Positions 8,081 through 16,481 are shown, counted from the first letter of the stretch. The stretch is DNA of 64,000 nt from Pseudomonas migulae NBRC 103157 (GCF_002091715.1 NZ_BDAG01000029.1:1-64000), one strand, 5' to 3'. Notes: generated by a model not told the origin, from the letters alone. Translations and numbers: made by a program.

Positions 8081-8584
8081 TTACGGGCGAATCTCGATCA
8101 TCGTGCCGTCCGGCACCAGGTTCCAGATTTCACGCATGTCCATATTGCGCATGGCGATGCAGCCGTCGGTCCAGTCCAGGGTGTGGAACAGGTCTTCAGG
8201 GGTGTCTTCGGTGTCCGGCGTACCGTGGATCATGATCATGCTGCCAGGCTCGACGCCTTCACGGCGGGCGCGGGCGGAGTCGCTGATGTTCGGGTAGGAA
8301 ATGTGCATCGCCAGGTTGAAACGGTCGCTGGTCTTGCGCCAGTCGATCCAGTAGAAACCTTCCGGCGTGCGTTTGTCCCCCTCCATCAGTTTCGGCCCCT
8401 TGGGACGTTTGCCCAGGGAAATGCGATAGGTCTTGAGCGGCTTGCCGTCCTTGATCAATTGCAATTGGTGGGTGGATTTGAGAACCAGGACTTTTTCGAT
8501 GACTTTGCCGTCCAGGGTCTCCGCAACGGAAGCCTGTGACAGGGCAACGAACGACAAGCAAAACACGGCAAGCAACCAGCGCAT
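8081..8584 (-). CDS. L,D-transpeptidase family (YkuD-domain) protein
   Basis: Exported protein of 167 aa with signal peptide MRWLLAVFCLSFVALSQASVAE. The YkuD catalytic region shows His120 in IMIHGTPD and nucleophile Cys142 in DWTDGCIAM. This is the YafK/ErfK-like arrangement, in which Asp replaces the second His of the classical SHGC motif. Family members cut or form 3-3 cross-links or protein attachments in peptidoglycan in the periplasm; which of these applies here cannot be told from sequence. It stands alone between the nag operon and a Nudix gene, with REP hairpins on both sides. Confidence 0.85.
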   Translation of the reverse strand: MRWLLAVFCLSFVALSQASVAETLDGKVIEKVLVLKSTHQLQLIKDGKPLKTYRISLGKRPKGPKLMEGDKRTPEGFYWIDWRKTSDRFNLAMHISYPNISDSARARREGVEPGSMIMIHGTPDTEDTPEDLFHTLDWTDGCIAMRNMDMREIWNLVPDGTMIEIRP

Positions 8585-8620
8585 TGAAACGATATCCCTG
8601 AAAGGTGTCGCGGCTATTTT

Positions 8621-8652
8621 ATTGTAGGAGCTGCCGCAGGCTGCGATCTTTT
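8621..8652. repeat. Single REP element
   Basis: GTAGGAGCTGCCGCAGGCTG followed by CGATCTTTT, a member of the same family as the pair at 7900-7979. It lies between the L,D-transpeptidase start and the stop of the Nudix gene. Confidence 0.75.
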
Positions 8653-8680
8653 AACGTCTGCGAAAATTCCGAAACTGAAA

Positions 8681-9232
8681 TCAAGTAATGGCAGGCTGAG
8701 CAAGCGGCGGGATCGACTCGGACCGCACGGGGTAGACCTCGATCCGCCGGTCAGCGAAGAAGCATTCTAAGGTACGGCCCACCGTGCGGAAAGCCAGGTC
8801 GGACCACGGGATGTCGGCTTCGTCGAAAAGTGCCACTTCCAGGCTCTCGGGGCCGGCGGAAAAATCCAGGTCCACCAGCTCCGCGCGAAAGAAAACATGC
8901 ACCTGACTGATGTGCGGCACGTCGATCAGCGTATAGATGCTCAGGTTGCGCACCCGCGCACAGGCTTCTTCAGCCGTTTCGCGAATGGCCGCCTGCTCGA
9001 TGGTTTCGCCGTTCTCCATGAAGCCGGCGGGCAGGGTCCAGTAACCGAGCCGTGGCTCGATGGCGCGTCGACATAGCAACACTTTCGAGCCCCAGGTCGC
9101 CACGCAGCCGGCGACGATATTGGGGTTCTGATAGTGGATCGCGTGACAGCTGTCACAGACAAAACGCAGACGCGAATCGCCTTCCGGAATACGTTGGGTC
9201 ACCGGGTTGCCGCACTGACTGCAAAATTTCAT
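8681..9232 (-). CDS. Nudix hydrolase with N-terminal zinc ribbon
   Basis: A 183-aa protein. Cys4/Cys7 (FCSQCG) and Cys26/Cys29 (VCDSC) form a zinc ribbon like that at the front of NudC-type enzymes. The Nudix box follows as GFMENGETIEQAAI then RETAEEAC, which keeps the metal-binding glutamates although the usual final Gly is Cys. Nudix enzymes hydrolyse nucleoside diphosphates linked to another group; the substrate here is unknown. It is much shorter than NADH pyrophosphatase NudC, so I do not assign that name. It is transcribed divergently from a second Nudix gene at 9386. Confidence 0.88.
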   Translation of the reverse strand: MKFCSQCGNPVTQRIPEGDSRLRFVCDSCHAIHYQNPNIVAGCVATWGSKVLLCRRAIEPRLGYWTLPAGFMENGETIEQAAIRETAEEACARVRNLSIYTLIDVPHISQVHVFFRAELVDLDFSAGPESLEVALFDEADIPWSDLAFRTVGRTLECFFADRRIEVYPVRSESIPPLAQPAIT

Positions 9233-9385
9233 GCTTGGGTTCCTGAATGCTGCACCTATCTTGGCGTGCGTCGGTGTCTGTCGGCAAGTTGTCGTTTCGC
9301 GACACGCGACACGCGGCAGTTCGGGGGTTGGGCGGTCGGTGTGATTGGTGCATGATGCGAGGTAGAGAATAAATCGAGAAGACTC

Positions 9386-9985
9386 ATGCTGGACGAGCTA
9401 CTGCATCGAGTAAGCAACCACACCCCACGCACACTGGAAACCGACAAGCGTTTCCCTGAGGCCGCGGTACTGGTGCCCATCACCCGCAGTGATGAACCGG
9501 AACTGGTTTTGACCCTGCGCGCCAGCGGGCTCTCGACCCATGGCGGTGAAGTCGCCTTCCCTGGCGGACGACGGGATCCTGAAGACCCGGACCTGATTTT
9601 TACCGCCTTGCGCGAAGCCGAGGAAGAAATCGGCCTGCCGCCCGGGCTGGTCGAAGTGATCGGCCCCTTGAGCCCGCTGATCTCCCTGCACGGCATCAAG
9701 GTCACGCCATATGTCGGTGTGATTCCGGATTTCGTCGAGTATCTGGCCAACGACGCCGAGATCGCTGCGGTGTTTAGCGTTCCCTTGGAGTTCTTCCGCA
9801 TGGACCCACGCGAACATACCCATCGCATCGATTATCAGGGGCGCAGTTGGTATGTACCGAGTTATCGTTATGGCGAATACAAGATCTGGGGCCTGACGGC
9901 GATCATGATCGTCGAGTTGATCAACCTGCTCTATGACGCCGGGATCAGCCTGCACCAGCCCCCCAAGAGTTTTATCAACACCTGA
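9386..9985 (+). CDS. CoA pyrophosphatase-like Nudix hydrolase (NudL family)
   Basis: A 199-aa protein with the CoA-type signature LRASGLSTHGGEVAFPGGRR (residues about 44-63) immediately before the Nudix box, in which ALREAEEEIGLPPG holds the REUxEExGU core. This combination defines the NudL/CoAse branch, which hydrolyses coenzyme A or acyl-CoA to 4'-phosphopantetheine and 3',5'-ADP. The function is inferred from the family signature. It is the first of three close same-strand genes (CoAse, gamma-carbonic-anhydrase-like protein, DUF1289). Confidence 0.88.
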   Translation: MLDELLHRVSNHTPRTLETDKRFPEAAVLVPITRSDEPELVLTLRASGLSTHGGEVAFPGGRRDPEDPDLIFTALREAEEEIGLPPGLVEVIGPLSPLISLHGIKVTPYVGVIPDFVEYLANDAEIAAVFSVPLEFFRMDPREHTHRIDYQGRSWYVPSYRYGEYKIWGLTAIMIVELINLLYDAGISLHQPPKSFINT

Positions 9986-10054
9986 AGCCATCGTTCGTAT
10001 GGCGTGAGAGCCGCTTTTTTACCAGTGAGCCTGCCTGGCCTTGAGGACTACACG

Positions 10055-10579
10055 ATGAAATACCGCCTGGGCGACGCCCGTGTCGAGACCCATCCGCAGA
10101 GCTGGGTCGCCCCCAATGCCGTGCTGGTGGGCAAGGTCAAACTGGAAGAGGGTGCCAACGTCTGGTTCAACGCGGTGCTGCGTGGCGACAACGAGCTGAT
10201 CCTGATCGGCAAGAACAGCAACGTCCAGGACGGCACCGTGATGCACACCGACATGGGCTACCCGCTGACCATCGGCACTGGCGTGACCATCGGCCACAAC
10301 GCCATGCTTCACGGCTGTACCGTCGGTGATTACAGCCTGATCGGCATTAACGCGGTGATCCTCAACGGCGCGAAGATCGGCAAGAACTGCATCATCGGCG
10401 CCAACTCGCTGATCGGTGAGGGCAAGGAAATTCCGGACGGTTCGCTGGTCATGGGTTCGCCGGGCAAGGTGGTCCGTGAGTTGACCGAACCGCAAAAGAA
10501 AATGCTGGAGGCCAGCGCCGCGCACTATGTGCATAACTCGCAGCGTTATGCCCGCGATCTGGTCGAGCAGGAAGCATGA
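10055..10579 (+). CDS. Gamma carbonic anhydrase-like hexapeptide-repeat protein (YrdA/PaaY type)
   Basis: A 174-aa left-handed beta-helix protein built of hexapeptide repeats (for example IGKNSNVQDGTVMHTD, IGTGVTIGHNAMLHGC, IGINAVILNGAKIGKNC). The histidines in VMHTD, IGHNAMLHG and nearby are the usual metal ligands of gamma-class carbonic anhydrases. Bacterial relatives are trimeric zinc or iron proteins; many have no confirmed activity. I chose the ATG at 10055 (MKYRLGDARVETHPQSW), where the conserved fold starts, over an upstream in-frame start at 10004. The stop overlaps the DUF1289 start by 4 bp (ATGA). Confidence 0.9.
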   Translation: MKYRLGDARVETHPQSWVAPNAVLVGKVKLEEGANVWFNAVLRGDNELILIGKNSNVQDGTVMHTDMGYPLTIGTGVTIGHNAMLHGCTVGDYSLIGINAVILNGAKIGKNCIIGANSLIGEGKEIPDGSLVMGSPGKVVRELTEPQKKMLEASAAHYVHNSQRYARDLVEQEA

Positions 10580-10791
10580 GCACGCCAGAACGCCCGGTCC
10601 TATCGCCCTGTGTGAATATCTGTGCGCTGGACGACGATGACATTTGCACCGGGTGTCAGCGCACAGTGGAAGAGATCACGCGCTGGAGCCGGATGGATAA
10701 CGAAGAGCGCCGCAAGGTGCTGGGGTTGTGTCATGAAAGGGCCAAGTCCAGCGGGTTGCTCTGGATGATTGGGGCAAAATCGGATAATTGA
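10576..10791 (+). CDS. DUF1289 small cysteine-rich protein
   Basis: A 71-aa protein with the DUF1289 pattern: SPCVNICALDDDDICTGCQR near the N-terminus, giving a C-x3-C-x8-C-x2-C arrangement, followed by EEITRWSRMDNEERRKVL. The four cysteines suggest a small metal-binding knuckle. Its biochemical role is unknown. It starts within the stop codon region of the carbonic-anhydrase-like gene (ATGA), so the two are almost certainly co-translated. A REP pair follows at once and probably marks the end of the transcript. Confidence 0.88.
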   Translation: MSTPERPVLSPCVNICALDDDDICTGCQRTVEEITRWSRMDNEERRKVLGLCHERAKSSGLLWMIGAKSDN

Positions 10792-10796
10792 GGTGC

Positions 10797-10896
10797 GGCC
10801 TTCGCGAGCAAGCCCGCTCCCACATTGGCTCAGTGTCGATCACCAAATAGGTGAGCAGCATCAATCAAATGTGGGAGCGGGCTTTCTCGCGAAGGC
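10797..10896. repeat. Inverted REP pair (GTGGGAGCGGGCTTGCTCGCGAAGG family)
   Basis: GCCTTCGCGAGCAAGCCCGC at about 10798 is mirrored by GCGGGCTTTCTCGCGAAGGC ending at about 10896, with about 55 bp between the arms. It separates the DUF1289 gene from the VUT-family gene. Confidence 0.85.
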
Positions 10897-10927
10897 GTCA
10901 GCACTGACACCACGGCTTTCTCTAAAG

Positions 10928-10953
10928 TACCCTGCACACCAAATTGCCAGGTA
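10928..10953 (+). promoter_or_regulatory. Leader hairpin over the likely ribosome-binding site of the VUT-family gene
   Basis: TACCCTG (10928-10934) can pair with CAGGTA (10948-10953), leaving one bulged C. The 3' arm holds AGG (10949-10951), the only Shine-Dalgarno-like sequence before the ATG at 10966, although the spacing of 14 nt is long. A C-rich stretch (TATCCCCCCGCCCC) lies between. It may be a small translational switch. It does not match the preQ1-I consensus I know. Confidence 0.35.
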
Positions 10954-10965
10954 TCCCCCCGCCCC

Positions 10966-11433
10966 ATGCTCTTCCTGATCGCCTACATCAGCAGCGTCGT
11001 GCTGATCAATTACGCCTTCTCTACCGCACCGCACCTGGACGTCATCTGGTCCGCCTGGGGCGGTTTGGTGTTCGTTTTGCGCGACATGGTGCAAACCCGC
11101 TTCGGCCATGGCGCGATCGCGGCCATGCTGGCAGCGCTGGTGTTGTCCTACGTCACGTCCGATCCTTCCATCGCGCTGGCCAGCGCCACGGCGTTCGCGG
11201 TGTCCGAGTGCATCGACTGGCTGGTGTTCAGTATCACCAAACGTCCGCTGCACGACCGCCTGTGGATAAGTTCGGCCCTGAGCATTCCCCTCGATACCTT
11301 CATCTTCTTCGGCATGATCGACGCTTTCACTCCGGCCGTGATCCTCACCGCCATGGGCTCGAAGTTCGCCGGCGTAACGGCTGTGTGGTTGATCATGGCG
11401 TGGCGCTTGCGCAAACAGGCTGTCGCCGGCTGA
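10966..11433 (+). CDS. VUT-family membrane protein (possible queuosine-precursor transporter)
   Basis: A 155-aa hydrophobic protein with about five membrane segments, starting MLFLIAYISSVVLINYAFST. Conserved features of the VUT/YhhQ family are visible: SWGGLVF-like WSAWGGLVFVLRDMVQTRFG in the first third, then ATAFAVSECIDWLVFSITKR and LWISSALSIPLDTFIFFGMI. YhhQ relatives take up the tRNA-queuosine precursors preQ0/preQ1; the substrate here is inferred from the family alone. It is shorter than E. coli YhhQ. It stands alone between a REP pair and purT, and its leader contains a small hairpin. Confidence 0.75.
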   Translation: MLFLIAYISSVVLINYAFSTAPHLDVIWSAWGGLVFVLRDMVQTRFGHGAIAAMLAALVLSYVTSDPSIALASATAFAVSECIDWLVFSITKRPLHDRLWISSALSIPLDTFIFFGMIDAFTPAVILTAMGSKFAGVTAVWLIMAWRLRKQAVAG

Positions 11434-11533
11434 AGCCAAACCCTCAGGTTCATGTAAAATGCCGCGCTTTCTCCCCATGGGAAGCGCGCACGGCGTCGCA
11501 TCCCTCGTTGATCCGCTCCTTTGAGGACCTGAG

Positions 11534-12715
11534 ATGACCCGTATCGGAACTCCATTGTCGCCAACCGCGACCCGCGTATTGATGTGTGGCTGTGGTGAGT
11601 TGGGCAAGGAAGTGGTGATCGAGCTGCAACGCCTGGGCGTTGAAGTGATTGCCGTCGACCGTTACGCCAACGCACCGGCCATGCAAGTGGCCCACCGCAG
11701 CCACGTGATCAACATGCTCGACGGCGCCGCCCTGCGTGCGGTGATCGAAGCCGAGAAGCCGCATTTCATCGTGCCGGAAATCGAAGCCATCGCCACCGCG
11801 ACCCTGGTCGAACTGGAAGCCGAAGGTTTCACCGTGATCCCGACCGCGCGTGCCGCGCAGCTGACCATGAACCGTGAAGGCATCCGGCGTCTGGCCGCTG
11901 AAGAGCTGGACCTGCCGACCTCGCCGTACCACTTCGCCGATACGTTCGAGGATTACAGCAAGGCCGTTCAGGACCTGGGATTCCCATGCGTGGTCAAGCC
12001 GGTCATGAGTTCGTCGGGCAAGGGTCAGAGCCTGCTGCGCAGCGTCGATGATGTGAAAACCGCGTGGGATTATGCACAAGAAGGCGGTCGCGCCGGTAAA
12101 GGTCGCGTGATCATCGAAGGTTTCATCGACTTCGACTACGAAATCACCCTGCTGACCGTGCGTCACGTCGGCGGCACCACATTCTGCGCGCCGGTCGGTC
12201 ACCGTCAGGAGAAGGGCGACTACCAGGAATCCTGGCAGCCTCAAGCCATGAGCCCGGTTGCCTTGGCGGAATCCGAGCGCGTGGCCAAAGCGGTCACTGA
12301 AGCCTTGGGCGGTCGTGGTCTGTTTGGGGTCGAGCTGTTCATCAAAGGCGATCAGGTGTGGTTCAGCGAAGTCTCGCCGCGTCCGCATGACACCGGCCTG
12401 GTGACCCTGATTTCTCAGGACCTGTCGCAATTCGCGCTGCACGCGCGGGCGATTCTGGGCCTGCCGATTCCGTTGATCCGTCAGTTCGGGCCTTCGGCTT
12501 CGGCGGTGATTCTGGTGGAAGGGCAGTCGACCCAAACGGCTTTCGCGAATCTGGGCGCTGCGTTGAGCGAGCCGGACACGGCGTTGCGTCTGTTTGGCAA
12601 GCCTGAGGTGAATGGTCAGCGCCGGATGGGTGTGGCGCTGGCGCGGGATGAGTCGATCGAGGCTGCCCGGGCTAAAGCAACCCGTGCTTCTCAGGCTGTC
12701 GTTGTAGAGCTTTAA
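11534..12715 (+). CDS. purT: Formate-dependent phosphoribosylglycinamide formyltransferase
   Basis: Catalyses the ATP- and formate-dependent formylation of GAR to FGAR in purine synthesis, the alternative to folate-dependent PurN. The 393-aa ATP-grasp protein has the N-terminal nucleotide-fold start VLMCGCGELGKEVVIELQRL, the ATP-grasp segment FPCVVKPVMSSSGKGQSLLR, and the metal-binding region FGVELFIKGDQVWFSEVSPR followed by PHDTGLVTL. Length and motifs match PurT closely. A GAGGACCTGAG ribosome-binding region precedes the ATG. It is monocistronic: a REP pair follows directly. Confidence 0.96.
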   Translation: MTRIGTPLSPTATRVLMCGCGELGKEVVIELQRLGVEVIAVDRYANAPAMQVAHRSHVINMLDGAALRAVIEAEKPHFIVPEIEAIATATLVELEAEGFTVIPTARAAQLTMNREGIRRLAAEELDLPTSPYHFADTFEDYSKAVQDLGFPCVVKPVMSSSGKGQSLLRSVDDVKTAWDYAQEGGRAGKGRVIIEGFIDFDYEITLLTVRHVGGTTFCAPVGHRQEKGDYQESWQPQAMSPVALAESERVAKAVTEALGGRGLFGVELFIKGDQVWFSEVSPRPHDTGLVTLISQDLSQFALHARAILGLPIPLIRQFGPSASAVILVEGQSTQTAFANLGAALSEPDTALRLFGKPEVNGQRRMGVALARDESIEAARAKATRASQAVVVEL

Positions 12716-12718
12716 AAG

Positions 12719-12801
12719 CATCGCCAGCAAGCCGGCTCCTACAGGTCCGCATGATTTCCAGGTCACGCATCAACCTTGTAGGAGCCGGCTTGCTGGCGAT
12801 T
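12719..12801. repeat. Inverted REP pair (GTAGGAGCCGGCTTGCTGGCGAT family)
   Basis: ATCGCCAGCAAGCCGGCTCC TACAGG is mirrored by GTAGGAGCCGGCTTGCTGGC GAT. It sits exactly between the convergent 3' ends of purT and the MFS transporter gene, where it could act as a bidirectional terminator or mRNA 3' stabiliser. Confidence 0.9.
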
Positions 12802-12808
12802 CGATCTA

Positions 12809-14125
12809 TCAGGCCACCCGATTCAAATCGTTATGCCGCGTCTCCTTCAGGCACAGCACCGCAATCAGACTCAGCACCGCCGCCCCGGACACATACCCGC
12901 CGACATAACTCAAGCCGCCCATCGCCACCAGCTTCTGCGCGAAGAACGGCGCCGCCGAGGCTCCGACAATTCCGCCCAGGTTGTAGGCTGCTGATGCGCC
13001 GGTATAGCGCACGTGTGTCGGAAACAGCTCCGGCAGCAGCGCACCCATCGGTGCGAACGTCACGCCCATCAGAAACAACTCGATGCACAGGAACAGCGCC
13101 ACGCCCCAGGTCGAACCCTGGGTCAGCAGCGGTTCCATCAAGAACCCGGACAGAATCGCCAGCACGCCACCGATGATCAGCACCGGTTTGCGCCCATAAC
13201 GGTCACTGGCCCAGGCCGACAACGGCGTCGCAGCGGCCATGAACAGCACGGCGAAGCACAGCAGCGCGAGGAAGGTTTCGCGGGTGTAGCCCAGCGTCGA
13301 CACGCCGTAACTCAGTGAAAACACCGTCGAGATGTAGAACAGCGCATAGCACACCACCATCGAACCGGCGCCCAGCAGCATCGGCGCCCAATACTGGCTG
13401 AACAGCTCGACCAGCGGGATCTTCACCCGTTCCTGACGGGCCATGGCATTGGCGAACACCGGAGTTTCGTGCAGCTTGAGGCGCACGTACAGGCCGACCA
13501 TCACCAGCGCGGCGCTGAGCAGGAACGGAATCCGCCAGCCCCACGAACGGAACTGTTCGTCGTCCAGCGTCATCGCCAGCGTCAGGAACAAACCATTGGC
13601 GGCGAGAAAGCCAATCGAAGGGCCGAGTTGCGGAAACATGCCGAACCAGGCGCGCTTGCCCTTGGGCGCATTCTCCGTCGCCAGCAATGCCGCACCGCCC
13701 CATTCGCCGCCCAGGCCCAAACCCTGGCCGAAGCGCAGCACGCACAGCAGGATCGGCGCCCAGGCCCCGATGCTGTCATAACCCGGCAGCACGCCGATCA
13801 GCGTGGTGCACACGCCCATCAGCAGCAAGGAGGCGACCAGAGTCGATTTGCGCCCGATGCGGTCACCGAAATGGCCGAACAGCGCCGAGCCCAGCGGCCG
13901 AGCGAGGAAGGCGATGCCGAAGGTGAGAAATGCCGACAGCATCTGGGCGGTGCCGGAGGTCTGCGGAAAGAACACCGGGCCGATCACCAGCGCAGCGGCA
14001 GTGGCATACACGTAGAAGTCGTAGAACTCGATGGCGGTGCCGATGAAACTCGCGGTGGCCACTCGGGTGGCGGAGTTCGTCGGTTGCGCGGGCATGGTTT
14101 CGGTATAAGTCGTGCTGGTCGTCAT
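12809..14125 (-). CDS. MHS-family MFS transporter (metabolite:H+ symporter)
   Basis: Twelve-helix major facilitator of about 438 aa. The loop motif GHFGDRIGRKSTLV between helices 2 and 3 and the signature GLGLGGEWGGAALLATEN are typical of the MHS subfamily, which includes ProP and shikimate, citrate and alpha-ketoglutarate porters; a second RYGRKPVLI lies between helices 8 and 9. The substrate cannot be read from sequence. I chose the ATG at 14125 (MTTSTTYTETMP) because AGGGAT lies 6 nt upstream; an ATG seven codons earlier (14146) is possible. No metabolic genes adjoin it. Confidence 0.88.
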   Translation of the reverse strand: MTTSTTYTETMPAQPTNSATRVATASFIGTAIEFYDFYVYATAAALVIGPVFFPQTSGTAQMLSAFLTFGIAFLARPLGSALFGHFGDRIGRKSTLVASLLLMGVCTTLIGVLPGYDSIGAWAPILLCVLRFGQGLGLGGEWGGAALLATENAPKGKRAWFGMFPQLGPSIGFLAANGLFLTLAMTLDDEQFRSWGWRIPFLLSAALVMVGLYVRLKLHETPVFANAMARQERVKIPLVELFSQYWAPMLLGAGSMVVCYALFYISTVFSLSYGVSTLGYTRETFLALLCFAVLFMAAATPLSAWASDRYGRKPVLIIGGVLAILSGFLMEPLLTQGSTWGVALFLCIELFLMGVTFAPMGALLPELFPTHVRYTGASAAYNLGGIVGASAAPFFAQKLVAMGGLSYVGGYVSGAAVLSLIAVLCLKETRHNDLNRVA

Positions 14126-14276
14126 GCGGTTATCCCTGACAGTCATGTGCCCCAGTGGAGCGAATTATTATGGTTGAACACCCAGGGATGTGGGTTTGAA
14201 GCGGAGTGCGGGTAGCACGGGGGTGGGGCGGGGCTTGGGTAAGCGGGATCGATTATGCCATGGTCGATGCGGCTTT

Positions 14277-14312
14277 TTGTAGGAGCCGGCTTGCTGCGGG
14301 CGGCTCCTGCAG
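14277..14312. repeat. Short REP hairpin
   Basis: GTAGGAGCCGGCTTGCTGC followed by GGGCGGCTCCTGCAG forms a compact hairpin from one REP core. It lies just after the stop of the CNNM/CorC-like gene (minus strand). Confidence 0.7.
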
Positions 14313-14322
14313 AATGGGGTGG

Positions 14323-15558
14323 TCAGACAGTTGTGTGTGTCGCAGCTGTATGCCAGATCAACACGCGAGTAACGCGATTGTCTTCCGTCTCCAGGATTTC
14401 CAGCCGATAACGCCCGATCTTCAGGCACACCGCGCTGTCCGGAATCGTCTCCAGCGCCTCGGTCACCAGCCCGTTAAGGGTTTTCGGGCCATCGCTGGGC
14501 AAGTGCCAGCCGAGGCTTTTGTTCAGGTCGCGTATCGACGCTGCCCCATCGATCACCAGGCGTCCATCGGCCTGCGGATGGATGTGCGGGTTGTCCAGGC
14601 TGTGCTGGCTTTCGAATTCGCCGACGATTTCTTCAAGAATGTCTTCCAGGGTCACGATGCCCAGCACTTCGCCGTACTCGTCGACCACCATGCCCAGGCG
14701 CCGCTGCTGCTTGTGGAAATTCAGTAATTGCAGTTGCAGCGGGGTGCTTTCCGGTACGAAGTACGGATCGTGACATGCGGCCAGCAGCGCTTCGCGGGTC
14801 AGCTGGCCATCGGGCAGCAGATGGCGGATCTGCCGGGTGTTGAGCACTGCTTCGACCTGATTGATGTCGCTGTGGAAAACCGGCAGGCGCGTGCGCCGAT
14901 TGGCGCGAAGCTGTTCGAGGATTTCTTCGATCGAGTCGTCGAGGTTGATCCCGTCGACATCACTGCGCGGCACCAGAATGTCGTTGACTGTGATGTTGTC
15001 CAGCGCGTGGATGCCCGACACCGGATGCGGGCGACAGACAGACTGTTCAAGGTCGTCGCGCCGATCATTCGGCGTCTCGTCTTCGCTCTGCTGCACCACA
15101 TTGGCCTTGCGGGCAAACGGTCGCATCAGCAACTGGCTGATGCCGTTGAGCAGCCAGGCGGCCGGGTAAATGATTTTCAGGGGGGCGCCAAGCAGGGTGT
15201 TGCCCAGGGACAGGATCGCGTCAGGGTAGCGAGCGGCGAGGGTGCGCGGCAGATAGTCGGCGAACACCAGCAGAATCACGCCGGCGCCGAGGCAAGCCGC
15301 CCATGGACCATTTTCGGCCCAGGTGAAAATCGCCAGCAAAGTGCTGATGACTACCACCAGTGCGCGGCACAGGGTGTTACAGAGAATCAGGCTGTTGAGC
15401 GGAAAACTCAGCTTCGCCACCGGCTTGTCGCTGGAGCGCGAGGCCGTGCGTTGGGCCAGCAAGTGCTGCTGCGCCGCCTCGATGGCGGTAAACAGCCCCG
15501 ACCATAAAATCAACAGGGCCACTACAGCGAGCATCGGCCCTATGGGCAAGTCGTCCAT
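14323..15558 (-). CDS. CNNM/CorC-type membrane protein (DUF21-CBS-CorC_HlyC)
   Basis: A 411-aa inner-membrane protein. Residues 1-190 are a DUF21 transmembrane domain (LAVVALLILWSGLFTAIEAA; a CNNM-type S/E motif region). A CBS pair follows, including NDILVPRSDVDGINLDDSI and RLPVFHSDINQVEAVLNTRQ and then VVDEYGEVLGIVTLEDILEE. The last 80 aa form a CorC_HlyC domain. Homologues (CorB, YfjD, PaeA, MpfA) act in magnesium export or polyamine/cation homeostasis. It lies 12 bp downstream of the CcsA/YpjD-like gene, a pairing often seen next to ffh in pseudomonads. Confidence 0.88.
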   Translation of the reverse strand: MDDLPIGPMLAVVALLILWSGLFTAIEAAQQHLLAQRTASRSSDKPVAKLSFPLNSLILCNTLCRALVVVISTLLAIFTWAENGPWAACLGAGVILLVFADYLPRTLAARYPDAILSLGNTLLGAPLKIIYPAAWLLNGISQLLMRPFARKANVVQQSEDETPNDRRDDLEQSVCRPHPVSGIHALDNITVNDILVPRSDVDGINLDDSIEEILEQLRANRRTRLPVFHSDINQVEAVLNTRQIRHLLPDGQLTREALLAACHDPYFVPESTPLQLQLLNFHKQQRRLGMVVDEYGEVLGIVTLEDILEEIVGEFESQHSLDNPHIHPQADGRLVIDGAASIRDLNKSLGWHLPSDGPKTLNGLVTEALETIPDSAVCLKIGRYRLEILETEDNRVTRVLIWHTAATHTTV

Positions 15559-15570
15559 TAATGCCGCCCG

Positions 15571-16383
15571 TCAGATGTGCAGGATGTATTCACGGACCAG
15601 CTTGCTGCCGAAATACGCCAGCATCAGCAGGCAGAAACCGGCGAGGGTCCAGCGAATGGCCTTGTGTCCGCGCCAGCCGAGGCGGTTACGACCCCAGAGC
15701 AGCACGCTGAAGACGATCCAGGCCAGGCACGCCAGCAGGGTTTTGTGCACCAGGTGCTGGGCGAACAGGTTGTCGACAAACAGCCAGCCAGAGATCAGTG
15801 ACAGCGACAACAGCGTCCAGCCGGCCCAGAGGAAACCGAACAGCAGGCTTTCCATGGTTTGCAGCGGCGGGAAGTTCTTGATCAGCCCGGACGGATGCTT
15901 GTGCTTGAGTTGATGGTCCTGAACCAGCAGCAGCAAGGCCTGGAACACCGCGATGGTGAACATGCCATACGCGAGGATCGACAGCAGGATGTGCGCAAGG
16001 ATGCCCGGCTCTTCATCGATGATCTGCACCGTGCCGGCCGGGGCGAACTGCGCCAGTAGCACGGTCGCGGCACCCAGCGGGAACAGTAATATCAGCAGGT
16101 TTTCCACCGGAATCCGCGAGCAGGCCAGCAGGGTCAGGGCGATGACCGCAGCGGCGATCAGGCTGGCGGCACTGAAGAAATCCAGGCCCAGGCCGATGGG
16201 CGTCAGCAGATGGGTGAACAGGCTGGCGCTGTGAGCCAGCACGGCCAACACGCCGAGCGTGACCAGCAGGCGTTTGTTCGCCTTGGCGCCGGTGGCCAGG
16301 CGAGTGCCCTGATAGATAGTCGCAGCGGCGTATAAGAAGGCGGCGGCGAGGGTAGTCAGCAAACTGGGTGACAAGGGGAGCAT
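15571..16383 (-). CDS. CcsA/YpjD-like cytochrome c assembly-family membrane protein
   Basis: A 270-aa protein with about eight membrane helices and the CcmF/CcsA-type segment EEPGILAHILLSILAYGMFT. Conserved histidines lie in AHSASLF, LAHILLS and the C-terminal AQHLVHKTLLACLAW. Relatives handle haem during cytochrome c maturation, but the short YpjD group next to ffh has no proven function. The start at 16383 (MLPLSPSLLTTLAAAFLYAA) has AGGA upstream; an extension to 16542 lacks family sequence. It is transcribed divergently from ffh and is probably co-transcribed with the CNNM-like gene after it. Confidence 0.85.
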   Translation of the reverse strand: MLPLSPSLLTTLAAAFLYAAATIYQGTRLATGAKANKRLLVTLGVLAVLAHSASLFTHLLTPIGLGLDFFSAASLIAAAVIALTLLACSRIPVENLLILLFPLGAATVLLAQFAPAGTVQIIDEEPGILAHILLSILAYGMFTIAVFQALLLLVQDHQLKHKHPSGLIKNFPPLQTMESLLFGFLWAGWTLLSLSLISGWLFVDNLFAQHLVHKTLLACLAWIVFSVLLWGRNRLGWRGHKAIRWTLAGFCLLMLAYFGSKLVREYILHI

Positions 16384-16452
16384 AAATCCTGTTAGGCAAG
16401 CCCGAAAGGCGCTGAGTTTGGCATAGAACCCACACACCACGAAAGTGCGAGG

Positions 16453-16481
16453 TGTCCGCCAGTCACAGTCTTCGCTATAAT
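16453..16481 (+). promoter_or_regulatory. Candidate ffh promoter
   Basis: A perfect TATAAT lies at 16476-16481 in the divergent region upstream of ffh. The -35 region at about 16453-16458 (TGTCCG) matches poorly. A leader of about 90 nt would follow. Confidence 0.5.

Noticed and set aside
10921..10966. preQ1-I riboswitch before the VUT-family gene
   Set aside because: The short stem is present but the A-rich pseudoknot tail and conserved loop bases that I know for preQ1-I are not.
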